Source: Desulfatitalea tepidiphila
Lineage (GTDB): Bacteria; Desulfobacterota; Desulfobacteria; Desulfobacterales; Desulfosarcinaceae
Reading direction: 5' to 3'
Length of the DNA stretch: 64,000 bases
NCBI RefSeq assembly: GCF_001293685.1
Contig: NZ_BCAG01000006.1
Coordinates: forward strand, 186,001-250,000
Shown: piece after piece, positions 61,838-64,000 of the stretch
Layout: each line of letters opens with the position of its first letter
How positions within the stretch are numbered: the stretch's first letter is position 1
Translations under genes and position numbers: made by a program
Notes under the pieces: model-generated
Databases searched by the model: none
The model's input: only the letters and a program-made list of their open reading frames with translations
Told to the model about the DNA's origin: nothing

Positions 61838-62349
61838 CAGCGTCCATCCCTCTCCCGGGCGTCGAGAATGATCTCCGTGGTCATGCGAGCCACCTCGCCC
61901 ACCAGCGTCGAACAGGTATCCAGCAAACCCGCCTTCATTGCCGCCTTCATCTCCTGGGGGTCATACAGGTTGTAGAAGCGCCCGTAAAACGACGTCTGTA
62001 GATCAAAACACCGGCAGGTGCCGTACTTTTCCACGAAGCGGTCATGCAGTTTTTTCGACAGCAGATTGCCCTTCACCAACTTTTTCATGTCTGCGAAATC
62101 TGCTTTATCCCGACCGAAAAAGTAACCGATGGCCAGTACACCACCGGAAAGCGCGCCACAGTGACCGTCGCCGGTCAGGCCCACGCCGTCCGCCAAACCG
62201 GTGGCCGCCTTGAAAATATCGTCGTTCTGGACCCCCAAGGCATCGAAAATACCCGACAAGGCACATTGCGAACATCCGCCGCCTCGCATTTCGTATTGCT
62301 TGGCATTGCTGAACGCCAACTCCAGAATCTCGGCTCGTTCCATTGTCAT
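61837..62349 (-). CDS. C_GCAxxG_C_C family redox protein
   Basis: A 170-residue protein of the C_GCAxxG_C_C family, common in anaerobes and thought to bind metal or a redox cofactor. Characteristic cysteines are GGGCSQC near 23-28, DGHCGALSGG near 63-72, TCRCFD near 109 and a C-terminal DTCST near 144. No signal peptide. Reaction unknown in the family. It is followed by its own terminator, and a shikimate kinase gene lies upstream on the same strand. Confidence 0.82.
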   Translation of the reverse strand: MTMERAEILELAFSNAKQYEMRGGGCSQCALSGIFDALGVQNDDIFKAATGLADGVGLTGDGHCGALSGGVLAIGYFFGRDKADFADMKKLVKGNLLSKKLHDRFVEKYGTCRCFDLQTSFYGRFYNLYDPQEMKAAMKAGLLDTCSTLVGEVARMTTEIILDARERDGR

Positions 62350-62422
62350 CGCATCAACTCCTTATCCATGATTATCAGAACCGGCTTGTCACGGCCCATG
62401 GCCGCGCGCCGGAAAAAATCCT

Positions 62423-62932
62423 TCAAAACCCATACGACGGCAAGGCCGCGGCGATCTGCAGCACAGCCTGCTCCTGGTCCAGGCGATTGCAATCGATGGT
62501 CACCTCGGCATATTGCCGATAGAGCACCTGGCGCTCGTTAAACAACGCTTCGAACGACTGGTTCTTGTCCTTGGCGATGCCCCGCGTTTCAAAGTTATGG
62601 ATTCGTCTTTTGATCTCGTCGAAACCCGCCTGCAAAAAGACGATGGTGGATATGCGCCCCAAATGGTCCATGGCCGCCGGGCTGTAAGCCGCGCTGCCGC
62701 CCGTGGCGATCACGTGGTGCGCTACCCGCAGGTCGAGGATTTCACGCTCCTCCACGGCTCGCAGGCCGAGGTGGCCGCAGGTGTCCATGATCTGCTGGAG
62801 CGTCTTGCGCGCGCGCGTTTGAATGAGCACATCCGTATCGATGAATCCCATCCCCAGGTTCTTGGCGAGGATGATCCCCACCGTGCTTTTGCCCGCACCC
62901 GGCATGCCGATCAGTGTGATATTGGTTTTCAT
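62423..62932 (-). CDS. aroK: shikimate kinase
   Basis: Phosphorylates shikimate at O-3 with ATP in aromatic amino acid synthesis. The 169-residue protein has the P-loop GMPGAGKST at 9-17, FIDTDVLI with the shikimate-binding DxD-like Asp (about 31-36), the GG in VIATGGSAAY near 77-86, and lid residues near RGIAKDKNQ with Arg. ATG 62932 gives a normal N-terminus (MKTNITLIG); an upstream Met would add 17 residues. The lid differs from classical AroK (RPLL replaced by RGIAKDK), so assignment to a shikimate kinase-like subfamily is safest. Confidence 0.78.
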   Translation of the reverse strand: MKTNITLIGMPGAGKSTVGIILAKNLGMGFIDTDVLIQTRARKTLQQIMDTCGHLGLRAVEEREILDLRVAHHVIATGGSAAYSPAAMDHLGRISTIVFLQAGFDEIKRRIHNFETRGIAKDKNQSFEALFNERQVLYRQYAEVTIDCNRLDQEQAVLQIAAALPSYGF

Positions 62933-63212
62933 GCAGGACATTGTCCACGAAAACGTCAAAAAGTAAATAGTGTCCGTCCACAAACGGCCAATTCACCTGG
63001 TATCAGTGTCGCGCGAAACATGGAATCCTCGGATTATCACCTTTATGCCTGTGGTTAAAGCTCTCGAGCGCCTTTATCGCGCCCCCATTTCGATGGGTGC
63101 GCAGACACTGACAGGATCCGGGTCTCTTGCATCCCATGGGGCAACCCTTATTATCAAAAATCGAGTCAATTCGATGCGGCGGCATCTCCCATGGAGGTCA
63201 TGCGTAACAGCG

Positions 63213-63686
63213 ATGGATAGTGAAGCAAGACACACCTGGATCAGTCTCTTCCTGGCAACCCTTTTGGCACTGGGACTGATGGCTGCGGCCTACCAGTCCA
63301 CCCAAGGCCCCCGCCCTTCGCCTGATGCGGATCCCTCGCCAGGTTTCGGGTGGAGTTGGGATTTCGATTACCGCCGCGCGGTTCAGGAGCCTGCGTTAAC
63401 CACGGATTCGGAAACGAACCAGCAGCCCGGATTGTACCCCGGCGAACTGATCCTGCCCATCGGCAAACCGATCCCGGTGGCGAACCTGAGCATCGTGTAC
63501 CGCGGTCCGGCCGGCGCCGGAAAATTCCGGGTGGATGTGATCATTCCTACCCTGGACCCCGGCTATGCCTATGCCAATGAGTTGACCCGCGCAGACCAGG
63601 GCCGGGAGTTGACCTTGTATGGCCAGCGATTCGAGGTGGTCGCCATCGGCGAACGGGTGCTCCGCCTGAGGCACCTGAGCCCGTAA
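63213..63686 (+). CDS. membrane-anchored protein of unknown function
   Basis: A 157-residue protein with an N-terminal transmembrane or uncleaved signal segment (residues 9-27, TWISLFLATLLALGLMAAA), then a Pro-rich linker and a compact beta-rich domain ending ERVLRLRHLSP. ATG 63213 was chosen because GGAGG lies about 14 bases upstream and the hydrophobic segment starts right after; the frame is open upstream from 62970. I do not recognise the domain. The gene is convergent with the racemase gene. Confidence 0.6.
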   Translation: MDSEARHTWISLFLATLLALGLMAAAYQSTQGPRPSPDADPSPGFGWSWDFDYRRAVQEPALTTDSETNQQPGLYPGELILPIGKPIPVANLSIVYRGPAGAGKFRVDVIIPTLDPGYAYANELTRADQGRELTLYGQRFEVVAIGERVLRLRHLSP

Positions 63687-63719
63687 CGCGCACCAGGCCC
63701 TGCGCCGAAGGGCGCGTTA
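63684..63719. terminator. hairpin between convergent genes
   Basis: TAACGCGC (63684-63691) and GCGCGTTA (63712-63719) form a perfect 8-bp stem overlapping the stop codon of the preceding gene and reaching the end of the racemase gene. Weak U-runs on either side. Confidence 0.5.
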
Positions 63720-64000
63720 AAGACAAAACTTCACGATGCTTTCCGCATGGATGGCGGTCGTGTTGAGAAAAGGGATGCCAAATTTGTCTTTCGTGAGGAT
63801 CAAAGGGAGCTCCGTACAGCCTAAAATCACGGCTTCGATGGAATGCCGCTCCATCAATTTTTCTATGATCGCCAGCAACTCCTGCCGGGTCGAATCTTTG
63901 AAAATGCCCAGTTCGATTTCAGAAAAAAGCCGATGATGAATGAGCTCCCGCTCCTCCCTGTCTGGCACGAACAACGTCATCTGCTTGTCGGCAAAGGCCT
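63717..64000 (-). CDS. aspartate/glutamate racemase family protein (3' part)
   Basis: The C-terminal part of a cofactor-independent racemase; the 5' end lies beyond the window. The frame stays open to base 64000 (AFADKQ precedes the first visible Met). The active-site segment AVILGCTELPLIL with the catalytic Cys is clear, followed by PFLNTTAIHAESIVKFCL. Such enzymes interconvert L- and D-aspartate or similar acids by two cysteines; the second lies outside the window. Confidence 0.85.
   Translation of the reverse strand, partial: AFADKQMTLFVPDREERELIHHRLFSEIELGIFKDSTRQELLAIIEKLMERHSIEAVILGCTELPLILTKDKFGIPFLNTTAIHAESIVKFCL

Overview
This window looks like chromosomal DNA of a GC-rich, anaerobic, Desulfobacterota-like (Desulfosarcina/Desulfobacteraceae type) bacterium. 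The support is indirect: sigma-54 regulators with cysteine-rich PAS domains, two B12-type radical SAM proteins, a C_GCAxxG_C_C protein, propionyl-CoA synthetase with an acetate-type permease, and an MSHA-like pilus locus. No rRNA, tRNA, CRISPR array or complete insertion sequence was seen.

Layout. (1) 1-1934: AT-rich DNA with a 121-bp imperfect palindrome, then an integron-type tyrosine integrase split by an in-frame TAG. (2) 2119-6534: a secreted dienelactone hydrolase, a periplasmic-type isoaspartyl methyltransferase (pcm) whose signal peptide is in another frame, a radical SAM protein and an amidohydrolase. (3) 6684-16966: a full phosphonate locus. Transporter genes phnCDE run on the plus strand and converge on a minus-strand C-P lyase operon: hexapeptide transferase, phnG, H, I, J, K, L, M and an inositol-monophosphatase-like gene. 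Three GRTTAG repeats with exact 11-bp period precede the operon and resemble a PhoB-type operator. (4) 17093-21802: minus-strand genes for CheR, a second B12/radical SAM protein, a 51-aa membrane protein, a diheme lipoprotein cytochrome, an aldo/keto reductase and an SH3 protein. (5) 22537-27010: an orphan ParA with a fibronectin-III-like partner, a haloalkane dehalogenase divergent from a MarR regulator plus a QueG-like Fe-S protein, and a PlsC acyltransferase. (6) 27268-38041: an MSHA-type pilus assembly locus in two facing halves, mshM-N-E-G on plus and mshI-J-K-L plus two prepilins on minus, with a sigma-54-like promoter before mshM. (7) 38301-45652: prpE and a SatP-type permease behind a near-consensus sigma-54 promoter with two upstream TGGGW-N8-TCCCA operators, followed by the two-component genes (NtrC-type regulator, Cache-PAS kinase) that probably control them.

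(8) 45832-53788: a tiny DRR-motif protein, an amidohydrolase with a PAS kinase, a solute-binding protein, a GNAT enzyme, an enoyl-CoA hydratase, a PHP-domain protein, and a pair combining an ApgM-like phosphomutase with a NadM-like nucleotidyltransferase. (9) 53796-60268: a PAS/sigma-54 activator divergent from an SDR, a Tat-exported metallo-beta-lactamase-fold protein, an unrecognised polytopic membrane protein and two unrecognised soluble proteins. (10) 60279-64000: a PAS-GGDEF protein with an AGDEF site, a C_GCAxxG_C_C protein, shikimate kinase, a membrane-anchored protein of unknown function and the 3' end of an aspartate/glutamate-type racemase gene.

The strongest candidates for new biology are the sigma-54/SDR/Tat-MBL/membrane-protein cluster, the ApgM-like plus nucleotidyltransferase pair, the sigma-54 control of short-chain acid uptake, the possible PhoB repeats upstream of a phn operon that carries an IMPase-like gene with no phnN or phnP beside it, and the amber-interrupted integron integrase. 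Assignments rest on motifs and context read by eye; no database search was possible.
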